From an uncultured Campylobacteraceae bacterium (lineage in GTDB: Bacteria; Campylobacterota; Campylobacteria; Campylobacterales; Arcobacteraceae), in the NCBI GenBank assembly GCA_913057765.1, contig CAJXPH010000002.1, positions 1 to 43,249 of the forward strand: a DNA stretch of 43,249 bases, written 5' to 3'. The position numbers and the translations under genes were made by a program. The notes under the pieces were generated by a model that was not told where the DNA came from, did no database searches, and saw only the letters and a program-made list of their open reading frames with translations. Shown here piece after piece: positions 21,349 to 32,800 of the stretch. How positions within the stretch are numbered: the stretch's first letter is position 1; every line of letters starts with the position of its first letter.

Positions 21349-21656
21349 TATGTATTACAAGCCTTTATTATATTTGGTAATTCTATATCAAGGGTCATTA
21401 TCTCTTTTATAGAAGCTTTTCTAAATTCATCAAGAGGAGTTCTCACTGAATAGTAAGCCCATCTACCTTCTCTTTCAACTCTTAAAAATCCTGCTTCTTT
21501 TAAAATTTTTAAATGTCGTGAGAGTCTTGATTGAATCATATCAAAAGAATGTTCTAAATCACATACACAACATTTTCCATGAATATTTATAAATTTTAAT
21601 AGTTTTACTCTAGTTTCATCATTTAATGCAGAAGTAGATTTTAAAAAAATATCCAT
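21348..21656 (-). CDS. arsR: ArsR-family metalloregulator
   Basis: KCCVCDLEHSFDMIQSRLSRHLKILKEAGFLRVEREGRWAYYSV. Confidence 0.93.
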   Translation of the reverse strand: MDIFLKSTSALNDETRVKLLKFINIHGKCCVCDLEHSFDMIQSRLSRHLKILKEAGFLRVEREGRWAYYSVRTPLDEFRKASIKEIMTLDIELPNIIKACNT

Positions 21657-21678
21657 AGTATCTCCTTTGATTTTTAAA

Positions 21679-21729
21679 AGTATATCAAAAAAAATCTAAT
21701 ATATCAAGATATCTTGATATATTAGATTT
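21679..21729 (-). promoter_or_regulatory. arsR promoter with perfect 38-bp palindromic operator (21692..21729) covering the -35
   Basis: AAATCTAATATATCAAGAT|ATCTTGATATATTAGATTT; -35 TTGATA (21702..21707, complement), 17-nt spacer, -10 TATACT (21679..21684, complement). Confidence 0.85.
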
Positions 21730-21730
21730 A

Positions 21731-21765
21731 AAAAAAGTAGAATAAAAAAATTATTCTACTTTTTT
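21731..21765 (-). terminator. Intrinsic terminator downstream of transketolase
   Basis: GTAGAATAA/TTATTCTAC stem extended by A/T pairs, T-tract on minus strand. Confidence 0.8.
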
Positions 21766-21782
21766 AGCTTTTAGTTTAAAAT

Positions 21783-23693
21783 CTATAAATCGTTTTTAAT
21801 TCTTTTAACAATTGATTCAATAGTGAATCCAAACTCATTAAATAAATCTTTTGCTGGTGCAGAAGCACCGAATGTATCCATACCATAAACTACATCTGCA
21901 AACTTGTAGTATTCCATACCACGTGCTGCTTCAACTGCAAATACTTTTGTGCTTGGGTCAATAATAGAATCAATATATTTTTTATCTTGCTCAACAAGTA
22001 AATCAAAACAAGGAACAGAAACAATATTTGCTTTGATTCCATCTTTTTCTAACTGGCAAGCTGATTGCATTGCTAACATAAGTTCAGAACCAGATGCCAT
22101 AATTGTAACTGTAGCACCTTCTCTTTTCTTAATTAAATATCCACCATTTGCAACAGTTCCAATTTCTCTAGAATCTTTTAATACTTTTAGCCCTTGTCTT
22201 GAACATACAAATGCAGAAGGTGCATTTAATTTTAATGCAATTTTCCAAGACTCAACATTTTCTGTAGCATCTGCTGGTCTAAATGTATAGAAGTTTGGTA
22301 ATGCTCTAAATTGAGATAAATGTTCAATTGGTTGGTGAGTTGGTCCATCTTCTCCAACACCAATCGAATCATGTGTCCATACGAAATGTTGTGGAATAGA
22401 AGCTAATGCCGCAATTCTAGCAGCTGGTTTTAAATAATCTGAGAATACAAAGAATGTAGCTGAGAATACTCTATATAAACCATAAAGGTTCATTGCATTT
22501 GTCATTGCTGCCATTGCATGTTCTTTAATACCAAAGTGAATATTTTTTCCATTTGGAAAATCACCCATACCTTTTAGTTCAGTTTTATTTGATGGAGCAA
22601 GGTCAGCTGAACCACCCATGAAACCAGGAATTGCAGTTGCAATTGCATTTAAGATTTTATGATTTGAATCTCTTGTTGCAACAGATGAGTCTGCTTCAAA
22701 TTCTGGGTAAACAATAGAATCAAAATCAGGATTTTGAAGTTCTTTAATTTTTGCTTTACTTTGGGCACTTAATGAGTCAGTCCATGCATTTTCTGCATCA
22801 ACACCTTTCATTAATTTATCAAAGGCACCTTTAATATCATAAGGAACTTCAAATGTTTTTTCAGGATCAAAACCAGCTTTGATTTTTGAAGCTTTGATCT
22901 CATCATCACCTAATGGAGCACCATGTGTATGATGGCTTCCTTCCATAGTTGCAGCACCTTTACCAATTGCTGTATTTGCAATGATTAAGGCAGGTTTATT
23001 TGAAGCTTTTGCAGCAACAATTGCTTTATCAATTTGGTCAAAGTTATGTCCATCAATATCAAATACTTCAAAATCAATTGCTTGAAATCTTTTCTTAACA
23101 TTTTCACTCCACGCAATAGAAGTATCTCCTTCAATTGTAATATTATTTGAATCATAAATTACAACAAGATTATCTAATTTTAAATGTCCTGCTGTTGCAC
23201 ATGCTTCATAAGAGATACCTTCTTGTAAGTCTCCATCTCCACATAAACAATATACGTTGTGATTAATAACATCTTTTCCTAAAGTATTTTGTGCATATTT
23301 CGAAGCCATTGCAAAACCAACTGCATTTGAGATACCTTGCCCTAAAGGTCCTGTTGTAATTTCAATACCATGAGTATGTCCATATTCAGGATGTCCTGGA
23401 GTTTTAGAATTAAATTGTCTAAATTCTCTCATATCAGGTAAACTTACATTAAATCCCCAAAGATGTAATAAAGAATAAACTAAACCTGTAGCGTGACCAC
23501 CAGAAAATACAAGTCTATCTCTATTTAACCATTTTTCATTTGCAGGGTTTAAATTTAAGTGAGAACTTAAAACTGTTGCAATATCAGCCATACCCATTGG
23601 TGCACCTGGGTGTCCTGAGTTCGCTTTTTGAACCATATCAGCAGCTAAGAACCTAATTGTATCTGCTTGTTTTTGAAGAAGTTGTTTTGACAT
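21783..23693 (-). CDS. tkt: Transketolase
   Basis: MSKQLLQKQADTIRFLAADMVQKANSGHPGAPMGMAD, CGDGDLQEGISYEA, THDSIGVGEDGPTHQPIEHL; start reassigned from 23711. Confidence 0.96.
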   Translation of the reverse strand: MSKQLLQKQADTIRFLAADMVQKANSGHPGAPMGMADIATVLSSHLNLNPANEKWLNRDRLVFSGGHATGLVYSLLHLWGFNVSLPDMREFRQFNSKTPGHPEYGHTHGIEITTGPLGQGISNAVGFAMASKYAQNTLGKDVINHNVYCLCGDGDLQEGISYEACATAGHLKLDNLVVIYDSNNITIEGDTSIAWSENVKKRFQAIDFEVFDIDGHNFDQIDKAIVAAKASNKPALIIANTAIGKGAATMEGSHHTHGAPLGDDEIKASKIKAGFDPEKTFEVPYDIKGAFDKLMKGVDAENAWTDSLSAQSKAKIKELQNPDFDSIVYPEFEADSSVATRDSNHKILNAIATAIPGFMGGSADLAPSNKTELKGMGDFPNGKNIHFGIKEHAMAAMTNAMNLYGLYRVFSATFFVFSDYLKPAARIAALASIPQHFVWTHDSIGVGEDGPTHQPIEHLSQFRALPNFYTFRPADATENVESWKIALKLNAPSAFVCSRQGLKVLKDSREIGTVANGGYLIKKREGATVTIMASGSELMLAMQSACQLEKDGIKANIVSVPCFDLLVEQDKKYIDSIIDPSTKVFAVEAARGMEYYKFADVVYGMDTFGASAPAKDLFNEFGFTIESIVKRIKNDL

Positions 23694-23792
23694 AATTTTC
23701 CTAATTATCATGGATTGTGTGTATGTATATTGATGCGATTATAACTAAAAGTTGTTAAATAGTTTTTGAAGTAAATAAAAAGAGGGTTTAAG

Positions 23793-23815
23793 AGAAAAGG
23801 AGAAACTCCTTTTCT
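23793..23815 (-). terminator. Hairpin downstream of the giant adhesin gene, possible terminator
   Basis: GAAAAGGAG-AAA-CTCCTTTTC. Confidence 0.6.
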
Positions 23816-23829
23816 TCTTAAATTATATA

Positions 23830-26800
23830 TTAAAGGTCTGGCTCAATTGAAACGTCTTCATCAATAAGAACTTTAATATTAGAAGTTCCATTTGTTCCTT
23901 CATAAACATTAAATACTTCACCATCGATTTCTGTTTTCCCTGAATTAGTCCAGTTAGAATCTCCACCTTCAAGAGTAACTTTATCTCCATTTTCTCCGAA
24001 TATTTTCAATTCATCTAATTCTGGATCATCATCTAGAATTACAATATCAGATAAATCAATATTAAGATTATTAGCTTTTCCATCTGTCATGTCAACTCCA
24101 TCAACAGCAGTTGTACTATGATTTGTTAATACACTTGATAAATCAATTGTATCAGTATCTGCTAAATCAACAATATTTTCTGTTTCATGAGGTGTTACAT
24201 CAACTTTAATTGTTAAATCAAATTTAGTTACATCTCCATCTGCATCTTGTGCTTTTACTTCAAATACTTCTTCTGTATCTGAATTGAAGTTACTTGAAGC
24301 TGCTTTATATGTGTATGAACCATCTGTAATATTAAATGATAATTTTCCACCTTCTGAAGTAACTTTATCAGTAAAGCTATTAGTATAATCAACTCCATCA
24401 ACTTTAATTGAAACAATTCCTCCAGCACCATCAACATCGTAATCAATATTATCAGCTACATTTCCAGAAACAGAAGCTGAAACACTATTTTGTAATGTTG
24501 CATCTAAATCACTTGCATTCTGAACAATAACAACATCACTAGCTCCATCAACTGCAATCTCTTCTAAATACGGTCTTAAAGAAGCACTTCCAATTCCTAC
24601 AGAGTAAGTTTCTGTAAATGGTAAAGCTTTAAATGTATTTGCAATTGCATCAGTTACGCCTTGTGTATTTGATCCATTACCTGTTCTTGTCTCGTATGAA
24701 CCATTATTATCATTATCTGCCATCCCATAAGTTGGATTACCATCAGATACAAAATAAGATATTAATTGATCACTGGCAGGAACTTGTTCTGAAGCCATTG
24801 CTGCTGTTACATCTAATAATGCATCATCATAATTTGTTCCTCCACCTGCAGAGAAGCCATTAATATATGCTTTCGCTTCTGATACTGTTAACCATACAGT
24901 TCCTCCTGTACCAGTTAATGTCTGACCATAATTTCCAAATGAAGTTAACATGATTTTAACGTCACCTAAGTCATCATACTTATCAATCATATTATTAGTA
25001 GCAGTTTTAGCAAGAGCTAATTTATCTCCACCCATACTTCCAGATACATCAAATGTAATAACAAGATTTGTTGTAGTATCACCTAATTGAACTGTATTTA
25101 TTTCACCATAACTTGAAGGTTGAGTATCAACTGGAATATTAATATCAATATCTAAATTTGCAGTTGTACTATCACCATCACCATCTGTTACTGTAAATGG
25201 AACATTTAAGTCTGTAATACCTGAACTCTTATCTAATTGTGTAATCTCATATTTTGGAGTATCTGATAAAACATCTTTTGCTTCTATTTTAGCAACAATT
25301 TCACCATTTACAGTTCCTGTTAATACTTTTCCTTCTTCTGTTACAGTCCATGTAACTGCTACTGTATTTCCTAATGCATCAGTTGCAGTTGGAGTTTCCC
25401 AAGTAAATGCTAATTTATCTCCATCTAGTTTTGGATCTGTTCCATCAGCTTCACCATCAGCACCAAAGTTAAAGTCTAAACTTCCAGTTTCAAATACTAC
25501 TGTATCTTGTAATGTTGTTGATAAATCTGCGGGATCATCAACTTCAACTACATCTGCTGAAACTTGAGAAAGATAAGTAGTACTTACACTTGTTCCAATT
25601 CCTACTGCAAAAACTTTATCTATATCTTTTACTGGATCATTAACAAAATCATTCCATTTTGTCACTCTAGCACTATCTAAATATCCTGACTCTTCATTTG
25701 ATCCATCATCAATTTCAGTTGTAGGGTTACCATCAGATAAGAAGTATACATATGTATCTCCACCATTTGGAGAAAGAGTATAATTATCTTCTGTTTCTTT
25801 AAGTGCATCTTCATAATTTGTTAAACCACTGTGATTTAAACCATTTAAGAATGTAGTTAATTCAGATGAAGTCATCCAATCACCAGTACCACTTGCTGAA
25901 GCATTAAACGTATTTACTTGAATTAATACATCACTTCCTAAAGACTCATATTTAGCAACTAATTCTTCAATTGATTCAATTGCAATTTCAAGTTTATCTT
26001 TACCAGTCCCAGCTACTATATCATTCATACTTCCAGAGATATCTAATGTAAATACTAAATTAACAGGATCTGTATTTAAATCAATTGTGGCTGTTGCATC
26101 TCCTGCAGAAGGGATATCATCTGCAATTGTTACATTTAATGTATCAGTAACTTTTCCATCATTGTTTGACGCTTCAATAATTAGTGGAAGATTAACTGTA
26201 TCTTCTGAATCCATTACAGGATGGTCAAGTTGTCCCATTAATTCAAATGAGTAAGACTTACCATTCGCTGCAATTGTTGCAACAAATACTACCTCACCAT
26301 TAGATGTACCAGTTATTGTTTTATCTCCATTACTATAGTCTAATGAAATAGCCTGACTCTCAGAAGTTAAAGTTGTAGTTTGTCCAGCTTTAAATACTAC
26401 ATCATCAGCATTAGTTACATTAATATTTCCACTATCTTCATGTTGATTTGCTACAGCATCAGTATCTGGATCAGTTTCATTACCTACATTAGGAATAAAG
26501 TCTTCATCAACCTCTGCACCTTCAACTACAAGTGTTGGAGGGACTTCAGTATAACCTTGGATTTTGATAGTTAAGACTGCTGTGTCTTCATCACCATCTG
26601 CATCTTCCATTGTATAGTTAAAGGTAAATGTTTTAAGATCTGTATCAGTTAATGCTTGTACTTTTGCAAGAGTATTATCTAATACAAATTCATATGTTCC
26701 ATCAGCATTTAACTTTAATGTTCCATATGTATTTAATTCTGCTACATCTGCATCACCAACTGTATCCCAACTTACAAACGCTTTAGGTGCATCTGCTCCA

Positions 26801-29800
26801 GAAATATCATTTGTTAATACTTGACCTTCTACTTTTGTTACTGCTGCATCTTCTACTAAAGTAGCAGTTGTATCATCATTTGCTTCTGGAGCATCGTCCA
26901 TGATTCTAACAATTAATTCATCAGTAGCTGTAGTTCCACTTATTCCATTTACTGTAATATCTAATTTATCATCAAACTTAGTATCTGTTGCACCAGCTTT
27001 ACTATCATTATCAATAGTAGCTTTTAATGTATACTCATAACTTACTGTTCCACCAAAGTCATCTCCAGTAAATCCAGTTAATTTAAGTGTACCCTCACCA
27101 GTATCAACTGTTTGATTCGTTGAAGCTAAAGCTTTTATTTCTGCAATAGTGAATGTATCCCCACCTACTACGATATTTTTAATACCATCTGTTGTACTGA
27201 TATCAAATGTATTTGTTGCAATTTCTTTATCTGTCGCAGATTCTGTACCATCTGGCGATAATCCTGCTTCATATACTACATCATCAGCTCCAGTTGCTTT
27301 TGCAGTTTCAACATCTGCACCATCTTTAGCACCTTGGATTTTAATAGTTAATACAGCTGTATCTTCATCACCATCTGCATCTTTCATTGTATATTCAAAG
27401 TTAAATGTTTTAAGGTCAGTTGTTTTTAATGCTTGTACTTTTGCAAGAGAATTATCTAATACAAATTCATATGTTCCATCAGCATTTAATTTTAATGTTC
27501 CATATGTATTTAACTCTGCTACATCCGGGTCTCCAGCTATATTCCAGCTTACAAATGCTTCTGGTGCATCTGCTCCTGATTCATCATTTGTTAATACTTG
27601 TCCTTCTACTTTTGTAGTTGCTGTATCTTCTACTAATGTAGTAGTTAAATCATCTTGTGCAACTGGAACATCATCAACAATAGTAATTTTTAATGTACCA
27701 TTTGTCGTATCTCCATCTGAATCTTCTAACTCTAATGTAATATTATCTACAAATTCAGTATCTGTTGCACCAGGCTTACTATCATTATCAATTGTAGCTG
27801 TTAATGTATATTCATAACTTATCTCACCAGTACTTTGATCATAATCAGTAATTAGTAAACTACCTTCGCCTGTATTAATAGGTGAGGAAGGTGTAGTAGT
27901 ATTATGTATAGCTTCTAATTGTGCCTCTGTAAATACTACCCCACCAATTGTTACTCTTGCAATTCCATCAGGAGAAGTAACTTTAAATGTTCCAGTAGCA
28001 ATTTCGCTAGTATCAGGAACACTTGTTAATCCTTTTTCATATACAGTATTGTCATCTCCAAGAACTGTTGGGCTACTATCAACACTTACATTTAGATTAG
28101 ATGATGAACTATCTCCATCTGCATCTGTAACTGTAAATGGAATAGTTACCCCTGTAATTCCAGCATCTTTATCAAACTGAGATATAGAATATTCTGGATT
28201 TGCTGTATTAATTCCTGTAGCTTCAACTTTTATAACTGTTTCACCATTAATTGTACCAACAAGAACTGTACCATCTGTTATTGTCCAAGTGATTGCACCA
28301 TTTGTACCAGTTGTAGTAATTTCACTTAAAGCATTAGTTGAATCTCCATCTCCCCAAGTAAATGCTAATTTACCACCATCTAATTTAACACCTGTTCCAT
28401 CTGCTGCGCCATCTGCGCCAAAATCAAATGTTAATGAACCAGTTGCAGTTACAACAGTTCCTTGTAAAGTATCAGATAATTTTGCTGGATCAGCAACTTC
28501 TAAATAGTCTGCAGATACTTGTGCAAGATAAGTTGTACTTACACTTGATCCAATACCAATAGAGAATACTTTGTCAATTTCGTTTCCTGGGTTATTAACA
28601 AAAGTATTCCAATCTGCAACTCTAGCACTATCTAAGTAGCCTGACTCTTCAGCTGCCCCATCATTAATTTCTGTTGTTGGGTTACCATCAGATAAGAAGT
28701 AAACATACGTATCTCCTCCATTTGGAGAAAGTGAGTAATTATCTTCTGTTTCTTCTAATGCATCTTCATAATTTGTTAATCCACTATGGTTTAATGTATT
28801 TAAGAAAGTTTCTAATTGTGATGAAGTCATCCAAGAACCATCTCCACTTGCTGTTGCATTAAATGTATTAACTTGAATTAAAACATCACTTCCTAAAGAC
28901 TCATATTTAGCTACTAATTCTTCCATTGCGTCAATTGCTACTTCAAGTCTATCTTGACCTGTACCACTTACTCCTGATCCCATACTTCCTGAGATATCAA
29001 GAGTAAACACTAGGTTTACAGGACCTGCCGTTGCATCTAATGAAGCAGCTGAATCAGATGAACTTGGAGTATCATCAGTAAATTGAAGATTAGAACCAAT
29101 ATTTATTGTTTCTGTATCACTAGCAGTATCACCATCTTTATCTGTTACAGTTACAGTTGCACTTAGTTTAATTAAGTTATCAACTAATGTTGCAAGATTT
29201 GCATCATTATTTGTTGCATCATTATCTGCATTTTCATCTACATGGTCAATTGCTTCACTTTGGGTAAGTGTTACCTCTCCAGCATCATTTCCACTCTCAA
29301 CAACACTTACTTTAAATATTTCTGTTGAACCTGCTGTACCTATAACTTCGCCATTTATAACATTAAGAACAATTGTAACACCGTGGCTAGTTAATCCTGA
29401 ATCAGTTCCATCTACTGCAGATAATTTATATTCTGTTTCTGTTTTTGCTATACCATCTGCTCCTCCTGTTATACTTCCAGGTGAAGATTGGAATGTTTGA
29501 CCAAAATTATACGATGACGTCTCAACATCAGAAGCAGTACCTTTAGTATCTACATCATCAGTTCTTAAAATAACTCGTGAATCATCTTTTGAAGAAATAT
29601 CTACTGTTGGCCCATCATCTTTAAATGTTAAATTAGTACCAATTTCAATACTTTCTGAGTCTGTTGCAGTATCTCCATCGTTATCAGTTATGATATCTGT
29701 TCTTGTTAATGTTACTAAGTCATCTGCATTTAATGTAACACTATCATCATGTTCATTATTTGTATTATCTCCTGCAATTGGATGTTTTAATGCTCTTTGT

Positions 29801-32800
29801 TGATCTAATGTTACTTCAGCAGTTGATTCATCTATTGATACTGTAAATACTAATAATCCACCAGTTTCTGTTCTACCTTCAATTACTCCTGCATTATCAG
29901 TTAATACTACTTTTTCACTTGTAGCAACATCAACTAAGCCACTATCAGCTCCATCTGCTTTAACATCTAAAGTATATTTTGTACTTGATTTTGAAGCATC
30001 TTTTTCATCTTCTCCGGCTTGTTCTTTTACAGTAAACATAGCTGCGAAGTTTGCGTTATCATTTATTGATAAGTTTGTTTCATCTACTGTTAATGTTGGC
30101 TCTGTTATAGCTGTTTTCTTAACATCTACTGCTGGACCATCATCTTTAAATAATAAGTTTTTACCAATATCAAGTTTTACAGAATCTGTATCTGTATCAC
30201 CATCGTTGTCTACTAGTACATCTGTTCTAGTTAATGTTACTAAATCATCAGAAGTTAAACTTACTGTATCATCTGGGTTTGCTGCATCTGGGTGAGATAA
30301 TGCTCTTTGTTGATCAAGCGTTACTTCTCCAGTAGTTGCATTTACTGTTACTGTGAATACTAATAATCCACCAGTTTCTGTTCTACCTTCTACTACTCCT
30401 GATGCATTTTCAGTTAATAATACTTTTTCACCACTTCTAGTATCGATTAATCCTGTATCTGTATTTGCTGCTTTTACATCTAATGTATATTCAGTACTTG
30501 ATTTTGAAGCATCTTCGCCATCTGCTCCTGCATCTGATGTAACTACTGTAAACATACTTGCAAAATTTGCTTTATCAGAAATTGCTATATTTGTTTCATC
30601 TACTGTTAAATTTGGCTCTGCAGCAGTTGTTTTATCTATATTAATTACTGGTCCATCATCTTGGAATCTTAAGTTTCCACCTAAATCAACGATTGCAGAA
30701 TCAGATGCTGTATCACCATCTTTATCTGTAATTGTTACATCTGCAGATAATTCTATTTTTCCATTTACTAATGAAATTATTTCACTATTTGAGTTAGTGT
30801 TTGGATGATCTAGTACTTCATATTGAGTTAAAGTAACTTTTCCACTAGCATCTACACTTACTTTAAATACATCAGTAGTTCCAGCTGTACCAACTACTTC
30901 ACCATTTACTAGAGATAAAGTAATCGCAACTCCACCACTTGTAAGTCCACTATTAGCATTTTTTACACTTAAATTATAGTTGTCTACATCTATATTTCCA
31001 GCTCCATCTTCTCCATAGTTTGCACCAGTTGAAGCAAATACTCCACCAAAGTTTGCACTTGTAGTATCAGTATCAAATGCCGCACCTTCAGTTTGTGCAT
31101 CTTGAGTAGTAAGAGTTACTAATGATTCATTATTAGCAACTGCATCAATAAGAGGACCATCATCTTTAAATGTTAAATTAGCACCAATATTAATAGTATC
31201 TGAGTCTGTTGCTGTATCTCCATCATTATCAGTTACAGTATCAGTTCTTGTTAATGTAACTAAATCATCTGCAGATAAATTCACTGCATCATCATGATCT
31301 GTCACATCTGGATGAATTACTGCTCTTTTTTGGTCTAATGTTACATTACCTACATTATCAACTGATACAGTAAACACTGTTGTTTCAACACCTGCAATTG
31401 TTACATAACCAACTACTTGTCCAGCATCTACTTTTAATAGAACATTATCACCTGTTGCAGTGTCAACTAACCCACTATCCACATTTGATGATTTTACATC
31501 TAATGAATAATCTATATCGTGAGATTGTTCACCATCTGTTCCTGCATCTTTTGTAGCACTAAATAATCCTGCGAAACTTGCACTATTATCAATATTTAAG
31601 TTTGTTTCATCTACTACTAAAGTAGGTTCTACTCCACCACTAACACCAGTTAAACTAATGTCATCAATTAAAGCTCCAAGTTTATTTGAATCAGCTAAAC
31701 CTTCAAAAGTTAAGTCAGCTGTAGTTCCAGTAATTCCACTATAAACTACATCAATTGTTACCCATCCATTTGCATCTGTTGTCGTTGTATATTGAACTGT
31801 ATTATCACTTGGATTAGTAGTTATTGTTAAAACCCCATTTGAATCAGAATCAATTGTTAATTCTTTTCCTCCAAATGTAACTTTCATATCTGAACTTTCT
31901 TTATCACTTGGTCTTGGTTGATAAGCAAATGAAAGTTCATAACTATCAGAACCAATTAAAGTAACTGGTGTTGTCATAACGGTATTACCATCTTGACCAT
32001 CAAAATCATGTGGATCTAATTCTGCATGACTACTTCCATCATCAGAAGTAGTTACGATATTTTTTTGAATTTCAACGCCTTCAGCATTTAAATCCCATAC
32101 TACGCCATGATCTCCAGTAATAGTTGTATCTGTACTATTATCTTGACCATTAATATCTCCACCACCATGCTCAACATGCCAACCATTTCCTGTTCTAAAG
32201 TTTTCAAACGATTCTTCAAGAATTAAAGTTTTAATTTCTGGGTTAGCTGTTACATCAACAGTTGGTCCATCATCTTTAATATTAAATGCACCTACATCTA
32301 CAGTTGTATCACTTGATACTAATGCAACTGTTGATGTATCTGTATCTCCATCTGCATCTGTTACTGTTTGTGTTAAGTTAATTGATACATCTACTTGATT
32401 TAATTGTCCAAGTACTAGGCTCTCTGTATCATCATGATCTGCTGTATTTGAATGCCATACATTCTCAGATTGTGTAAATGTTACATTTGTTCCTGTATTA
32501 CTAATTGTGAAGTATGTTACTCCACCTGCTGTACCAACAATTGATCCATTCACTTCACTTAGTAAAATCTCTGCACCTTTTGCACCATTTACACCTAATG
32601 CAAATAATCCTGATTGAACTCCACCTACTGTTGTACCTGTTGCATTTGTTAAGCTAAGTGAATAATCTACACTTCCTGCTCCATCTGTTCCATATAAATC
32701 TGTTGCTGTTACTCCACCTACTCCTACTACTTTAAATAAGCTTGTGAAGTCTGCTGAAGAAACTCTATCTGCATCTGTATCTGCTGGATTTGCTTGTTGT

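Noticed and set aside
27149-27817. 222-aa plus-strand ORF antisense to the adhesin gene (also 30353..30808, 32744..33067, 34997..35275)
   Set aside because: Ser/Val/Asn-rich shadow ORFs produced by biased codon usage of the repetitive adhesin on the opposite strand.
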